A stretch of 64,000 nt of DNA from JBGSUZ01 sp963677505 (GCA_963677505.2 CAXXWB010000017.1:62001-126000); one strand, 5' to 3'; shown: positions 54,669 through 63,588, numbered from the stretch's first letter. Program-made: numbers and translations. The notes: a model not told the origin generated them from the letters alone.

Positions 54669-55574
54669 TCATCTCCCGTTTTGGGTATCGTCTATAAAGT
54701 TTTCTATTTCTTCCGATTCGCAAGTAAACGTGCGGTCCTCTATAACCACCTTATACCCATGAAGCAGTTGACTATCAACACTTTTAATTCTTCTGCCTCC
54801 ATATTTAAAGTCCCCAACAATAGGATGGTCAATATAGGACATAGAAGCTCTAATTTGATGACTCCTACCCGTTAACAACTCCACTTCTAAAACCGTGTAT
54901 TTTCCCAATTGTTGAATGGGTTTGTATTTGGTATGACAGTATTTTGCCGTATCTTCCGAGGTTTCTGAAAGGCTAACTTTATTAGTCGCTTCATCCTTCG
55001 TCAGAAATCCGATGACCTCTCCACTTTGTGACACTTTACCGTGAACAACGCACTTATAAAATTTTTGAATTTTACGTTCTCTCATAAGTTCGTTATAGCG
55101 TTTAAGTGCGTCATAGGTTTTGGCAAACACCACAATCCCACTGGTGTTTTTATCAAGTCTATGAATTGGGGCTGGCTTAAAGGTTCTTGTGGCCAAGTGC
55201 TTTAAATAGATTTGCACAAAGGAAGCCAAAGTCTTTTTGTATTCTGACTGGTCAGGGTGCGTCAGCAGACCTTTCGGCTTATTGACCACAAGAATTTCCT
55301 CATCTTCAAATATGATGTCCAAATCTGCCTCTTCAGCTGTAATGGGTACTTCTTCCAACATAAGGGTAGCCAAGGTTTCATCGCTTAAATACATTTCTAA
55401 AACGTCTCCGTCTTTTAGGAAGTATTCTTCTTTAACCTTTACCCCATTAACCTTGAATACTTTTTTTCGAATCAACTTAAAAATATTGCTGCGACTGCTG
55501 TTGTTTAAGTATTTCAGCAAAAATCGATCTAACCTTTGCCCGTCTTCATTTTTACCTATTGTTATTGATTTCAT
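54669..55574 (-). CDS. RluA-family pseudouridine synthase
   Basis: The 301-residue protein has an N-terminal S4 RNA-binding domain (about 12-70, RLDRFLLKYLNNSSRSNIFK) and a catalytic domain with the invariant aspartate motif PIHRLDKNTSGIVVFAKT near residue 137. ELLTGRSHQIRASM and HPIVGDFKYGG also match. It converts uridines in rRNA or tRNA to pseudouridine. The RluC/RluD/YlyB target cannot be told apart here. It is second in the operon, with 4-bp gaps on both sides. Confidence 0.93.
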   Translation of the reverse strand: MKSITIGKNEDGQRLDRFLLKYLNNSSRSNIFKLIRKKVFKVNGVKVKEEYFLKDGDVLEMYLSDETLATLMLEEVPITAEEADLDIIFEDEEILVVNKPKGLLTHPDQSEYKKTLASFVQIYLKHLATRTFKPAPIHRLDKNTSGIVVFAKTYDALKRYNELMRERKIQKFYKCVVHGKVSQSGEVIGFLTKDEATNKVSLSETSEDTAKYCHTKYKPIQQLGKYTVLEVELLTGRSHQIRASMSYIDHPIVGDFKYGGRRIKSVDSQLLHGYKVVIEDRTFTCESEEIENFIDDTQNGR

Positions 55575-55578
55575 CTCA

Positions 55579-56460
55579 TTACCTCATTTTTATATAACTC
55601 GTCTTCAAATCGCCTTTGATTTTGAAGCCAGCATGTTCATAGAGCTTCATTGCAATGTCGTTGCCACTTTCAACGGTAAGGGCTGGCAATGTGTGTTTTT
55701 CAAAAAGTAGCTGGCAAAGAGCAAGCGTGATTAAATTTCCTATGCCTTTATGTCTAAAGGCTTCAATCACATAGATGCCGCCAACAAGTCTGTGCCCTGA
55801 CAGACTATACTCTAAAAGACCTTGCCCAATAACCTGTTCCTTGTACATAACCAATAAATAAGCATCTAAGTTGCTTCTTTCATTCATTTTCTTTTTCAGT
55901 TGATTGACCGACAAAGGATTTCGATTGAAATTTTTTTCCACCTCTATTAAAAATGGAACCATTTGATTAAAATCTATTTCAGATGCCAAGGAAAGTGAAA
56001 TCCCATTTTTACTATATGCATTCAATTTTTCAGTCAGTTTACTTTGTTGGAATTCACTTAAAATCTGACCCTCAAAAGCCATCCAATAATAATCTTCGTC
56101 ATTGGTTTCTATTAAACTCTTCTCAAGAATTTGTTTTGCCACATCCACTGAAAAAAGATTACCTTTTAGACAATTGGTTTTTAGACTGATCAGAGTTTTC
56201 AATACATTGTACTTAGATTTTACTCTTAGGTCCATGAAATGAACCAAAGTAAGTCCCTTGCCATTAGAAGCAATCAAACCGATAATTTCCAGTTGTTCAG
56301 TAACAGGATAAACCTCAAAACCATCTATCAGTCCTATAACTTCACCCGTTGGATCCAGCTGAAAGATTTGATAAAAAGAAGCTGCCTGCCAATAGTTCTT
56401 ATTCAAATATTGTTCGATGGTTTTCATCCATACTTTGTCACGCTTCAAAGGTTCTAACAT
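55579..56460 (-). CDS. GNAT family N-acetyltransferase
   Basis: The 293-residue protein has an unrecognised N-terminal half (about 1-160) and a C-terminal GNAT domain. The GNAT domain has YVIEAFRHKGIGNLITLALC as acetyl-CoA loop, then LTVESGNDIAMKLYEHAGFK. Duplicated GNAT folds of this length often carry a degenerate first domain, which may apply here. ATG 56460 is preferred because GAGGG sits 6 nt before it; the longer frame starts at TTG 56475. It opens the GNAT-RluA-HEPN-lepB-kinase operon. Confidence 0.82.
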   Translation of the reverse strand: MLEPLKRDKVWMKTIEQYLNKNYWQAASFYQIFQLDPTGEVIGLIDGFEVYPVTEQLEIIGLIASNGKGLTLVHFMDLRVKSKYNVLKTLISLKTNCLKGNLFSVDVAKQILEKSLIETNDEDYYWMAFEGQILSEFQQSKLTEKLNAYSKNGISLSLASEIDFNQMVPFLIEVEKNFNRNPLSVNQLKKKMNERSNLDAYLLVMYKEQVIGQGLLEYSLSGHRLVGGIYVIEAFRHKGIGNLITLALCQLLFEKHTLPALTVESGNDIAMKLYEHAGFKIKGDLKTSYIKMR

Positions 56461-56602
56461 TTTGCCCTCACTCAAGTTCTTTCAAAAGATTGATCTAATA
56501 GGATTGTAACACGTTATTAGTCGCTTTAAAACCTTTTAACATTGGCTTTGGGTTGTATTTATGGTATTCTAGTCTTATGATAAAAGGCTTATGGGAGGTA
56601 AT

Positions 56603-57214
56603 ATGGGCGAAAGAATAAAAGACTTGATTTACGATTTTAGCGATATCATCATTTCACTGGTGATCATCACCATGATTTTTGGCGTGGTATCTTGGAAAAT
56701 ATCTGATTCGATGGCATATACCCAATTTACTGGCCAACCGACAAAGGCAGTTTTGGACAAAAATGATACAGCTTCTGGAAGTAGCGAAGCAACTGACCCC
56801 ACTACTACAACTGGGGGAGAAACAGGTTCCGACACACAAGGCAATAGCACAGGGGTAGCTGATACTTCAGGTACTACTACGACACCAACCAACACCACCG
56901 GCACTACAACCACAGACACTTCTTCGCAAGGCGGTAAGCCAAGTGCTTCTGCAGGAACAACAGCACCTACAACACCAACGACTACGCCAAGCAGTGGCGT
57001 CAGCGCCGATGTGAAAATAGTAATTCCCGCAGGTTCTGCAGGTATTACCATTGCCAAAATTCTTAAAGCACAAGGCATTATTACAGATACGAAGACTTTT
57101 ATTACCCGTGTAGATGAGTTGAAAATGGGCCCAAAATTAAAAGCGGGAACTTTCACCATCAAAGCAGGTAGCACCATGGATCAAGTGATTTACACTATTG
57201 CTGGCAAAAAATAA
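56603..57214 (+). CDS. Membrane-anchored protein with Thr-rich linker and MltG/YceG-like domain
   Basis: The 203-residue protein has a short cytoplasmic N-terminus, one membrane segment (about residues 14-33) and a low-complexity Thr/Gly/Ser linker (about 50-130). The C-terminal domain has IPAGSAGITIAKILKAQGII and LKAGTFTIKAGSTMDQVIYT. That domain resembles the LysM-like module that precedes the catalytic part of MltG (YceG), but the transglycosylase domain itself is missing. It may bind peptidoglycan or regulate a partner. The start follows GGGAGG. It is a single-gene unit with its own terminator. Confidence 0.75.
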   Translation: MGERIKDLIYDFSDIIISLVIITMIFGVVSWKISDSMAYTQFTGQPTKAVLDKNDTASGSSEATDPTTTTGGETGSDTQGNSTGVADTSGTTTTPTNTTGTTTTDTSSQGGKPSASAGTTAPTTPTTTPSSGVSADVKIVIPAGSAGITIAKILKAQGIITDTKTFITRVDELKMGPKLKAGTFTIKAGSTMDQVIYTIAGKK

Positions 57215-57243
57215 TTACCGATAAGAAATGAACTATTAAATTA

Positions 57244-57287
57244 AAGACTGCTTATTATCTGTTACCTCAATAGATATAAGCAGTCTT
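57244..57287 (+). terminator. Terminator after the MltG-like gene
   Basis: A 12-bp stem pairs 57244-57255 with 57276-57287 and is followed by a T-run. It lies 30 bp past the stop at 57214. Confidence 0.9.
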
Positions 57288-57387
57288 TTTTATGCCCATC
57301 ATCTGTATCTTTCACAGTCTCTCCTATCGATTTTTTAGCAGCTATTTTTATTTCCTACTAAAATAATCGGATTTAATACTTTCTTAA

Positions 57388-57416
57388 TGATTATCATTAT
57401 CAATAAGTGTTATAAT
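57388..57416 (+). promoter_or_regulatory. Fur box overlapping the sod promoter
   Basis: TGATTAT-C-ATTATCA (57388-57402) matches the Fur 7-1-7 consensus at 13 of 14 positions, and the 19-bp version (57383-57401) matches 16 of 19. The -10 TATAAT lies at 57411-57416, so the box covers the -35 region and a bound Fur would block transcription. Confidence 0.82.
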
Positions 57417-57457
57417 CAAACTATCAAATAACTTAACTTTTTAGGAGGATTAATTAT

Positions 57458-58069
57458 ATGGCACATCAACTTTTACCTTTATCTTATGATTACAATGCAC
57501 TTGAGCCCCACATAGATGCTTTGACTATGGAAATTCACCACAGCAAACACCATCAAGCCTACGTCAACAATTTAAATGCTGCTCTCGACAAGCATCCTGA
57601 ACTTTATCAAAAGCCTTTAGAGGTTTTGATTCAAAGCCTTGGAGATGTACCTGAAGATATTCGTATCCCAGTAAAAAACAATGGAGGCGGTCATTTAAAT
57701 CACTCTCTTTTCTGGGAGTTGTTAAGCCCAGGAGGTAGTACTGAACCTGTTGGCAACTTAAAATTAGATATTGAGACTACCTTTGGTAATATTGAGCAGT
57801 TTAAAGAAAAATTCTCTCAAGCTGCCACAACTCGATTCGGTAGCGGTTGGGCTTGGTTGGTCTTAAATTCAGTAGGCAAACTAGAAATTATCTCAACACC
57901 TAATCAGGACAGTCCTCTTTCCGATGGCTTAAAACCTATACTCGGACTGGATGTTTGGGAACATGCTTATTACCTTAAATTCCAAAATAGACGACCAGAT
58001 TACATTGCAACTTTCTGGAAGGTTCTTAACTGGTCTGTTGCAGAAGATCGCTATCAGAAGTTAAAGTAG
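57458..58069 (+). CDS. sodA: Superoxide dismutase, Fe/Mn family
   Basis: The 203-residue enzyme has the metal ligands in the usual places: His in EIHHSKHHQAYV (about 27), His in GGGHLNHSLFW (about 79-82), and Asp/His in LDVWEHAYYLKF (about 165-169). GGGHxNHxLFW is more typical of Mn or cambialistic enzymes than of Fe-SOD. The protein is cytoplasmic, with no signal peptide. The start follows TAGGAGG. A Fur box lies over the promoter, tying expression to iron supply. Confidence 0.95.
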   Translation: MAHQLLPLSYDYNALEPHIDALTMEIHHSKHHQAYVNNLNAALDKHPELYQKPLEVLIQSLGDVPEDIRIPVKNNGGGHLNHSLFWELLSPGGSTEPVGNLKLDIETTFGNIEQFKEKFSQAATTRFGSGWAWLVLNSVGKLEIISTPNQDSPLSDGLKPILGLDVWEHAYYLKFQNRRPDYIATFWKVLNWSVAEDRYQKLK

Positions 58070-58104
58070 GTCACCCCCCTGACCACTCTTCCTTCCTTAA
58101 CAAG

Positions 58105-58130
58105 AAACCTCTTTATTTAGTGAGAGGTTT
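58105..58130 (+). terminator. Terminator after sod
   Basis: AAACCTCT (58105-58112) pairs with AGAGGTTT (58123-58130), followed by TTTT and further T-rich sequence. Confidence 0.88.
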
Positions 58131-58181
58131 TTTGTTTTTGGGGTATAAAAAGACCACTAATAATTAGTGGGAGGTGTTGTT

Positions 58182-58373
58182 TTGGAAAATAGAGACGCCA
58201 TTTTACTGGAAATAAAAAAACAAGGTATTCCTCTTGACGTCCTATCGGAACGACAACAAAAATCCTTGTTGGCTAGCATTGCAATGAAATGGATTTATGA
58301 ACCTCTTCCCGACGCAGTTTCTAAATCTTATAAAATATTGGAGAAAGAAATTCAAGCTACGCCTCAGAAATAA
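58182..58373 (+). CDS. Small hypothetical protein (63 aa)
   Basis: The frame begins at TTG 58182, placed 8 nt after GGGAGG; an earlier in-frame GTG at 58167 coincides with the ribosome site itself. The protein (MENRDAILLEIKKQGIPLDV onward) is charged and probably helical, with no recognised motif. Its last 17 bp overlap the convergent EcsC gene. The good ribosome site favours a real gene. Confidence 0.6.
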   Translation: MENRDAILLEIKKQGIPLDVLSERQQKSLLASIAMKWIYEPLPDAVSKSYKILEKEIQATPQK

Positions 58374-59097
58374 CCCGCTTCTCAGGGTATTTTTGAAAAT
58401 ATCTAAGTTCATAGGCATTTATCGCTGTTTTCCCTAATTGGAGCATAAGTTGTCTGTTCACCGCCGCTCCAATAACAATGCCAATTCCCGGAATAAACTG
58501 CAGCATTTTTGCCAAATCAATATAGTCTCGATACTCTTGTTGGAATCCCTTCCAGTCAATTTTATCTAATGGTTGTTTTAACTTTTCTCTTTGAACTTCA
58601 TATTGAATGAGCGCCTGTAGGTGCTCTTTTTTTCGAACGGGACTTGAAAAGGCTTCACTAAAAATCAAAAGGGCAAAGTACCGCTCTCTCGGGTCTTTTA
58701 AGTCGTAACCGTAGTGACTGCCAATTTCAAAAATCAATTTAATTTTGAAACTCATTAGAAGAGGTAAATCCAATAAACCTGTGACAATTCCTCCCGCACT
58801 GGTGCCTGCGCCGCTGATCATGCCCATATGAACATAATTCTCTATGGATTTTTCAGCCTTTTCAGCTGATTCTTCTATAGAGCGTGCCGGGTCTGCACTT
58901 GGTAACAGTATCCCCGAACCGCTTAAAACAACTCTTGTGAAGCCTTCCATTCCCTTTGTAATTGCTGAGTTGATTTGACTTGGAATAAACTTTTGAAAAT
59001 ATTTTTGGACTTTGTCCGCTCCCCTGTCAAATAGGTTGGCCTTTTTCATTTCTACTTTTAGCCAATCTTGAAGTTCAATATATCTTGGATTTTTCAT
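58357..59097 (-). CDS. EcsC family protein
   Basis: The 246-residue protein matches the EcsC family layout, with a glycine-rich hydrophobic stretch GAGTSAGGIVTGLLDLPLLM near residue 98, the conserved YGYDLKDPRERYFALLIFSE and a C-terminal FIPGIGIVIGAAVNRQL. EcsC proteins are peripheral or membrane-associated and linked to exoprotein processing in Bacillus, with unclear biochemistry. The start overlaps the stop of the upstream membrane protein (4 bp), so the two are coupled. Confidence 0.85.
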   Translation of the reverse strand: MKNPRYIELQDWLKVEMKKANLFDRGADKVQKYFQKFIPSQINSAITKGMEGFTRVVLSGSGILLPSADPARSIEESAEKAEKSIENYVHMGMISGAGTSAGGIVTGLLDLPLLMSFKIKLIFEIGSHYGYDLKDPRERYFALLIFSEAFSSPVRKKEHLQALIQYEVQREKLKQPLDKIDWKGFQQEYRDYIDLAKMLQFIPGIGIVIGAAVNRQLMLQLGKTAINAYELRYFQKYPEKRVISEA

Positions 59098-59459
59098 AAT
59101 ATATTAATCACCATAATGAATGAATTGAGTATGACAAAAATGCCAAGGATAGATACTATAATTTTGCTGGTTTTTGAATGATCTTTACTCAAATAAATGC
59201 TAACATATTGACCGATAACGCCATCTAACAAAAATATAATCATGATTGTTACTGCCATGAATAAGCCTTCTACGCCAATACCGCCGCCTAATGCTAATTT
59301 GGCCTCTGTAAGCCTTTTGAAATAGTAGGCTGCAACTCCACCTATGATGGTAAAGCTTAACATAACGCGATATTGCTTTTCCTTATAAAACTTAATACAT
59401 GCAAATATCAACACGGTTATAATGACACCTAAAAAAATTGCTAAGGACAAATTAGTCAC
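59094..59459 (-). CDS. Small four-segment membrane protein, unknown
   Basis: The 121-residue protein has four predicted membrane segments (about 3-22, 31-48, 60-77 and 98-119). It includes a glycine-rich motif LALGGGIGVEGLFMAVTIMI and no recognised family signature. It is co-transcribed with EcsC (ATGA overlap), which suggests a shared membrane-related role. Confidence 0.7.
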   Translation of the reverse strand: MTNLSLAIFLGVIITVLIFACIKFYKEKQYRVMLSFTIIGGVAAYYFKRLTEAKLALGGGIGVEGLFMAVTIMIIFLLDGVIGQYVSIYLSKDHSKTSKIIVSILGIFVILNSFIMVINIL

Positions 59460-59497
59460 TTTGCACCTCCATCTGAATTAAATCTACTAAAGCCAAA

Positions 59498-59526
59498 AAA
59501 GAGCCGATAGAAACCATCGACTCTTT
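59498..59526 (-). terminator. Terminator after the Fnr-type gene
   Basis: AAAGAG-x-CGAT pairs with ATCG-x-CTCTTT (59498-59508 with 59516-59526), followed by a T-run on the minus strand. Confidence 0.85.
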
Positions 59527-59539
59527 TATTTTAACTGTT

Positions 59540-60259
59540 TTATAACATATTTTCTAGGGCTTCCATAGAGGGAATCAAAATCTGTTTCTTGCTTTTAAAC
59601 TCAATGAGTCCAACTTCTTGAAACTGACTGAGTTTTCGGCTCATGGTTTCTCTGGCAATCCCTGCGTAGCTTCCCATCTCCTCACGGCTGATTGTGAGCT
59701 TAATAAGGGTTCCCGCCTTAGTCTCTACCCCATATTCTTTCGCTAAGTGAACCAACAGTCCCGCTACCTTAATGTCCAAGTTATTAATAGACAAACGCTC
59801 TACCAAGGCTTCTGCTTTGGTGATTCGCTCATAGGCCTTTTCAAAAACTTTTAAGGTGATTTCAGGATTTGAAAGAATGATTTTGTCAAATTCACTTTTT
59901 GCTAAAAGACTTACCTCTGAATCTTCTAAAGCCACAGCATCTAAATCGAATTCATCTTCTTTGAGCAGATTAAAGGCACCGAAAAAGTCTCCGCCTGACA
60001 TAATATAAATAATTTGCTCTTTTCCTTCACTGTTGGTTTTGAACAATTTAATTTTGCCACTGCATAAAATAAACAATTTATTTGCCTTTTCACCAATTTT
60101 AAAGAGAAAATCCCCTTTTTTATAAGCAATATTGGTAACCCCGCTGGAAATTTTGAAAGCCTCATCCTCGGAAAGATTAGAGAGTAACGGGATGTTGCTG
60201 ATACAATTGCGTTTACCACATTTTACACATTTTTCGCAGGAACAGGTCAACGTCTCCAT
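59540..60259 (-). CDS. Crp/Fnr-family regulator with N-terminal cysteine cluster
   Basis: The 239-residue protein starts METLTCSCEKCVKCGKRNC, five cysteines that could hold a [4Fe-4S] cluster as in FNR-type oxygen sensors. A cyclic-nucleotide-binding-like fold follows (about 25-140), then a dimer helix and an HTH domain with SREEMGSYAGIARETMSRKL; the E-T-x-S-R recognition element is FNR-like. ATG 60259 is chosen for its GGGAG site. It lies directly downstream of pflA on the same strand, so anaerobic control of pflBA is plausible. Confidence 0.9.
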   Translation of the reverse strand: METLTCSCEKCVKCGKRNCISNIPLLSNLSEDEAFKISSGVTNIAYKKGDFLFKIGEKANKLFILCSGKIKLFKTNSEGKEQIIYIMSGGDFFGAFNLLKEDEFDLDAVALEDSEVSLLAKSEFDKIILSNPEITLKVFEKAYERITKAEALVERLSINNLDIKVAGLLVHLAKEYGVETKAGTLIKLTISREEMGSYAGIARETMSRKLSQFQEVGLIEFKSKKQILIPSMEALENML

Positions 60260-60321
60260 TTCTTCTCCCTTCACTTTATCCATTGTCACTTAGTATATTT
60301 CCATAGTTGGAAATAGAAACA

Positions 60322-60345
60322 AGCTTCTGCAATTATGCAGAAGCT
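60322..60345 (-). terminator. Hairpin at the end of pflA
   Basis: AGCTTCTGCA (60322-60331) pairs perfectly with TGCAGAAGCT (60336-60345). It overlaps the pflA stop codon. The T-tract after it is weak, so it may attenuate rather than fully stop transcription. Confidence 0.7.
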
Positions 60346-61094
60346 GCTGGTCTTCTTTTCTGATCATGTAATGATTTAACTCGGTCAATTAAATAAACTT
60401 GGAGGGCTTTAGCCTTCTCTTTGTCCATTTGAGGTGTTTCTTTTAATGGGTCTTCTTTTTGAAGCTTTGAATATTTGACGACTCCCATTTTATGATAAGG
60501 TAAAATTTCTACCTTATCAATGAGTGTTTGATAATTCACAAGGAGTTCTGCCAGTCCGTCCATAGCTTCTTCTGAATCTGTAAAGCCTGGCACCATAACA
60601 TGCCTAAAGCAGACTTTTCCTTTAAAATTCTTAAGGGCTTCTAGAAAAGCACTTTGACCCCTTCGACTAACACCTACCAGCGTCTTATGAGCAACCTCTT
60701 CAAAATGCTTAATGTCTAAGAGCAAATAGTCCGTGTATTGTAAAATTTCTTCAAAATACTCTGAATCCCCGTAGCCTGAGGTGTCCACAGCGGTGTGGAT
60801 CCCCTCGGCTTTCATTTTTTTTAGAGATTCTAGTAGAAACTTACCTTGTAATAGAGGTTCTCCCCCTGAGAAGGTAATGCCGCCGCCTGAACGCTGATAA
60901 TAAGGTTTATAGCGTTTTGCCATTTTTACAAGATCGTCTGGGGTCGTTATCTCGCCACCTTTAGTATTTTGCGTATCTGGGTTATGGCAGTATAAGCAGG
61001 AAAGTGGACAGCCTTGTAAAAACACAATGGTTCGTATACCAGGGCCATCGAGCAACCCCATGGTTTCAATTGAATGGATGCGTCCTGTGGTCAT
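60333..61094 (-). CDS. pflA: Pyruvate formate-lyase activating enzyme
   Basis: The 253-residue radical-SAM enzyme has the cluster motif CPLSCLYCHNPDT near residue 30 (C-x3-C-x2-C) and the SAM-binding GGITFSGGEPLLQGKFLLE near residue 72. It installs the glycyl radical on PflB using SAM and reduced flavodoxin or ferredoxin. The length fits PflA. It follows pflB by 100 bp in the same direction. Confidence 0.95.
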   Translation of the reverse strand: MTTGRIHSIETMGLLDGPGIRTIVFLQGCPLSCLYCHNPDTQNTKGGEITTPDDLVKMAKRYKPYYQRSGGGITFSGGEPLLQGKFLLESLKKMKAEGIHTAVDTSGYGDSEYFEEILQYTDYLLLDIKHFEEVAHKTLVGVSRRGQSAFLEALKNFKGKVCFRHVMVPGFTDSEEAMDGLAELLVNYQTLIDKVEILPYHKMGVVKYSKLQKEDPLKETPQMDKEKAKALQVYLIDRVKSLHDQKRRPAASA

Positions 61095-61194
61095 AGGTCT
61101 ATCTCCTCTCTTCTGCTTATAAATTTTCTATAAGTTACTTAAGTTATTATTGAACTTTATCTAAATTATATGAACTGCTAAATCATAAGTTTTA

Positions 61195-63444
61195 TTAAAC
61201 ACATTGGTGGAAAGTTCTCGAGATAACTTCTAATTTTTGCTCATGTGTCAATCGGTTAAAGTGTACCGCGTAACCAGATACACGAATGGTGAGGGTTGGG
61301 TACTTTTCTGGGTGATCCAATGCATCTATCAATTTCGTTCTTGAAAGAGCATTGATATTCAAATGGAACGCCCCTTGTGCAAAGTAACCGTCTAAAAGTG
61401 CTGCAAGGTTAAGGTAACGCTCTTCGTCCTCTTTACCTACTGCTTCAGGCAATATTGAGAAGGTATTAGAAATACCATCTTGGCACACCCCAGCAAATGG
61501 TAATTTAGCTACTGAATTTAGAGATGCTAAGGCACCCATTTTATCTCTGCCGTGCATTGGGTTAGCGCCTGGAGCAAATGGAATACCTGCCGCTCTCCCA
61601 TCTGGCGTTGCCCCTGTTTTCTTGCCATAAACCATATTAGATGTAATTGTCAGTATAGATAATGTGTGTTCTGCATTTCTGTAGATTGGGTTTTTCTTAA
61701 GTTCTCTGCTGAACAGTTCAACCACTTCTACGGCAATTTGGTCAACTCTGTCGTCGTCGTTACCGTAACATGGGAAGTCCCCTTCAATTTCAAAATCAAC
61801 GGTCAAACCTTTCTCATTTCGGATGGGTTTAACTTTCGCATATTTAATGGCACTGAATGCATCGGCAACAATGGAAATGCCCGCCGCACCAAAAGCCATA
61901 AAACGGTGTACATGTGTATCATGTAAAGCAAGTTGACCAGCTTCATAAGCATATTTATCGTGCATGTAGTGAATGGTGCTCATGGTGTCTGCATAAAGAG
62001 ATGCAAGGTACTCTATGACGCGTTCAAATTTCTCTTTGACTTCATCATATTGTAGATACTCACCTTGGAGGGGTTCAATGCCTTCAACCAAACGGATAGG
62101 ATTGCCATCCTTGCCCATTTTCATTTCATCTCGACCTTCGTTGATCGCATAAAGGAGGGCCTTTGCAAGGTTGGCACGAGCGCCGAAGAACTGCATTTCT
62201 TTACCAATTTGCATTGCTGATACACAGCATGCAATCCCGTAGTCATCCCCATAAATAGGTCTCATAATGTCGTCGTTTTCATACTGAATTGCCCCTGATT
62301 CAATAGACATTTTCATACAATACCGCTTGAAGGCGGCTGGGAAAGCTTCACTCCAAAGAACGGTCATGTTCGGTTCTGGCGCTGGATCTAAATTTGTAAG
62401 GGTATTTAAGAATCTGTATGACGTTTTAGTAACTAAAGTTCTACCGTCTAGACCCATACCGCCAATCGATTCCGTGACCCAAGTTGGATCCCCTGCGAAT
62501 AGGGTATTGTAGTCAGGTGTTCTCAGGTGTCTAACCATTCTAAGTTTAATGACCAATTGGTCAATGAGTTCCTGTGCGCCTTCTTCTGTGAGAATACCCT
62601 CTTCCATGTCTCTTTGAAGGTATATGTCTAAGAAAGTGGTATTTCTGCCCAGTGACATGGCCGCCCCATTATTTTCTCTAACGGCTGCCAAGTATCCAAA
62701 GTAGAAGAATTGGATGGCTTCTTGTGCATTTACAGCTGGTTTAGAAATATCGAAACCATATGCTGCTGCCATGACTTTCATTGCTTTAAGGGCTCTGATT
62801 TGCATGTTGACTTCTTCTCTAAGTTGAATCGTTTCAGCCGTTGCAGGACCTTTTAGTACGTATTTAAAATCTTTTTGCTTTTCAGCAATGAGTTTATCAA
62901 TGCCGTAAAGGGCAATTCTTCTGTAGTCGCCAATGATTCTACCTCGACCGTAAGCATCTGGAAGACCCGTTAAAAGACCTACTGTACGAGCCGCTTTCAT
63001 TTCGTCTGTATAAGCGTCGAATACCCCATCGTTATGGGTTTTTCTGAATTCTACAAACTGCTTTTCCATCGTCTCATCTAAGTGATAGTTATACGCCGCC
63101 AATGAGTCTTTGACCATTTTGAAGCCGCCGTAAGGGTTCACAAGTCTTTTAAGCGGTGCATCTGCTTGGAAGCCTACAATCACTTCATTTTCTTTGTCGA
63201 TGTAGCCTGGTCCATATGCATCAATACTTGAGAATTTCTCTGTAGCAATATCGATAATGCCCTTTTCAATTTCTTCTTTGATTAGGGCTTCTGATTTTTC
63301 CCAAACGCTATTTGTTTTGGATGTTGTTCCAACTAAAAAGGATTCATCACCCTCGTAAGGTTGATAATTTTCCTGAATAAATAATCTAACGTCAATCTCC
63401 TGTTGCCATTTGTCGCCTTTAAAGCCTCTCCATGGGTTCATCAT
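61195..63444 (-). CDS. pflB: Formate C-acetyltransferase (pyruvate formate-lyase)
   Basis: The 749-residue glycyl-radical enzyme converts pyruvate and CoA to acetyl-CoA and formate. The active-site pair is in IACCVSAMQIGKEMQ near residue 405. The radical glycine is in TIRVSGYAVHFNRL near residue 725. MNPWRGFKGDKWQQEIDVR at the N-terminus and TPDGRAAGIPFAPGANPMHG are PflB-specific, separating it from glycerol- or choline-type lyases. The start follows GGAGAG with 7-nt spacing. Confidence 0.97.
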   Translation of the reverse strand: MMNPWRGFKGDKWQQEIDVRLFIQENYQPYEGDESFLVGTTSKTNSVWEKSEALIKEEIEKGIIDIATEKFSSIDAYGPGYIDKENEVIVGFQADAPLKRLVNPYGGFKMVKDSLAAYNYHLDETMEKQFVEFRKTHNDGVFDAYTDEMKAARTVGLLTGLPDAYGRGRIIGDYRRIALYGIDKLIAEKQKDFKYVLKGPATAETIQLREEVNMQIRALKAMKVMAAAYGFDISKPAVNAQEAIQFFYFGYLAAVRENNGAAMSLGRNTTFLDIYLQRDMEEGILTEEGAQELIDQLVIKLRMVRHLRTPDYNTLFAGDPTWVTESIGGMGLDGRTLVTKTSYRFLNTLTNLDPAPEPNMTVLWSEAFPAAFKRYCMKMSIESGAIQYENDDIMRPIYGDDYGIACCVSAMQIGKEMQFFGARANLAKALLYAINEGRDEMKMGKDGNPIRLVEGIEPLQGEYLQYDEVKEKFERVIEYLASLYADTMSTIHYMHDKYAYEAGQLALHDTHVHRFMAFGAAGISIVADAFSAIKYAKVKPIRNEKGLTVDFEIEGDFPCYGNDDDRVDQIAVEVVELFSRELKKNPIYRNAEHTLSILTITSNMVYGKKTGATPDGRAAGIPFAPGANPMHGRDKMGALASLNSVAKLPFAGVCQDGISNTFSILPEAVGKEDEERYLNLAALLDGYFAQGAFHLNINALSRTKLIDALDHPEKYPTLTIRVSGYAVHFNRLTHEQKLEVISRTFHQCV

Positions 63445-63546
63445 GTCAGCACTCTCCTTTTACTTCATTTTCTAAGGTCATCTATAAGATTAAGGTTCTT
63501 AATTAACGGTTATAGCCTCATAATAGCCCATTTTTGTAAATAAAAA

Positions 63547-63588
63547 TGTGACCACAAGCACAAAATGAAATTATGACAAACTTGTTAT
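63547..63588 (-). promoter_or_regulatory. Candidate Crp/Fnr box upstream of pflB
   Basis: TGTGA-CCACAA-GCACA (63547-63562) matches the TGTGA-N6-TCACA consensus at 9 of 10 positions. A second dyad, ATGACAA-AC-TTGTTAT, lies at 63573-63588. Both are about 105-145 bp before the pflB start, in a 370-bp divergent intergenic region that otherwise shows only AT-rich sequence. Confidence 0.5.

Noticed and set aside
56629..57177. Long minus-strand ORF (182 codons) opposite the Thr-rich linker gene
   Set aside because: It is the antisense shadow of repetitive ACA/ACC threonine codons, giving Val/Gly-rich nonsense, and it has no ribosome site.
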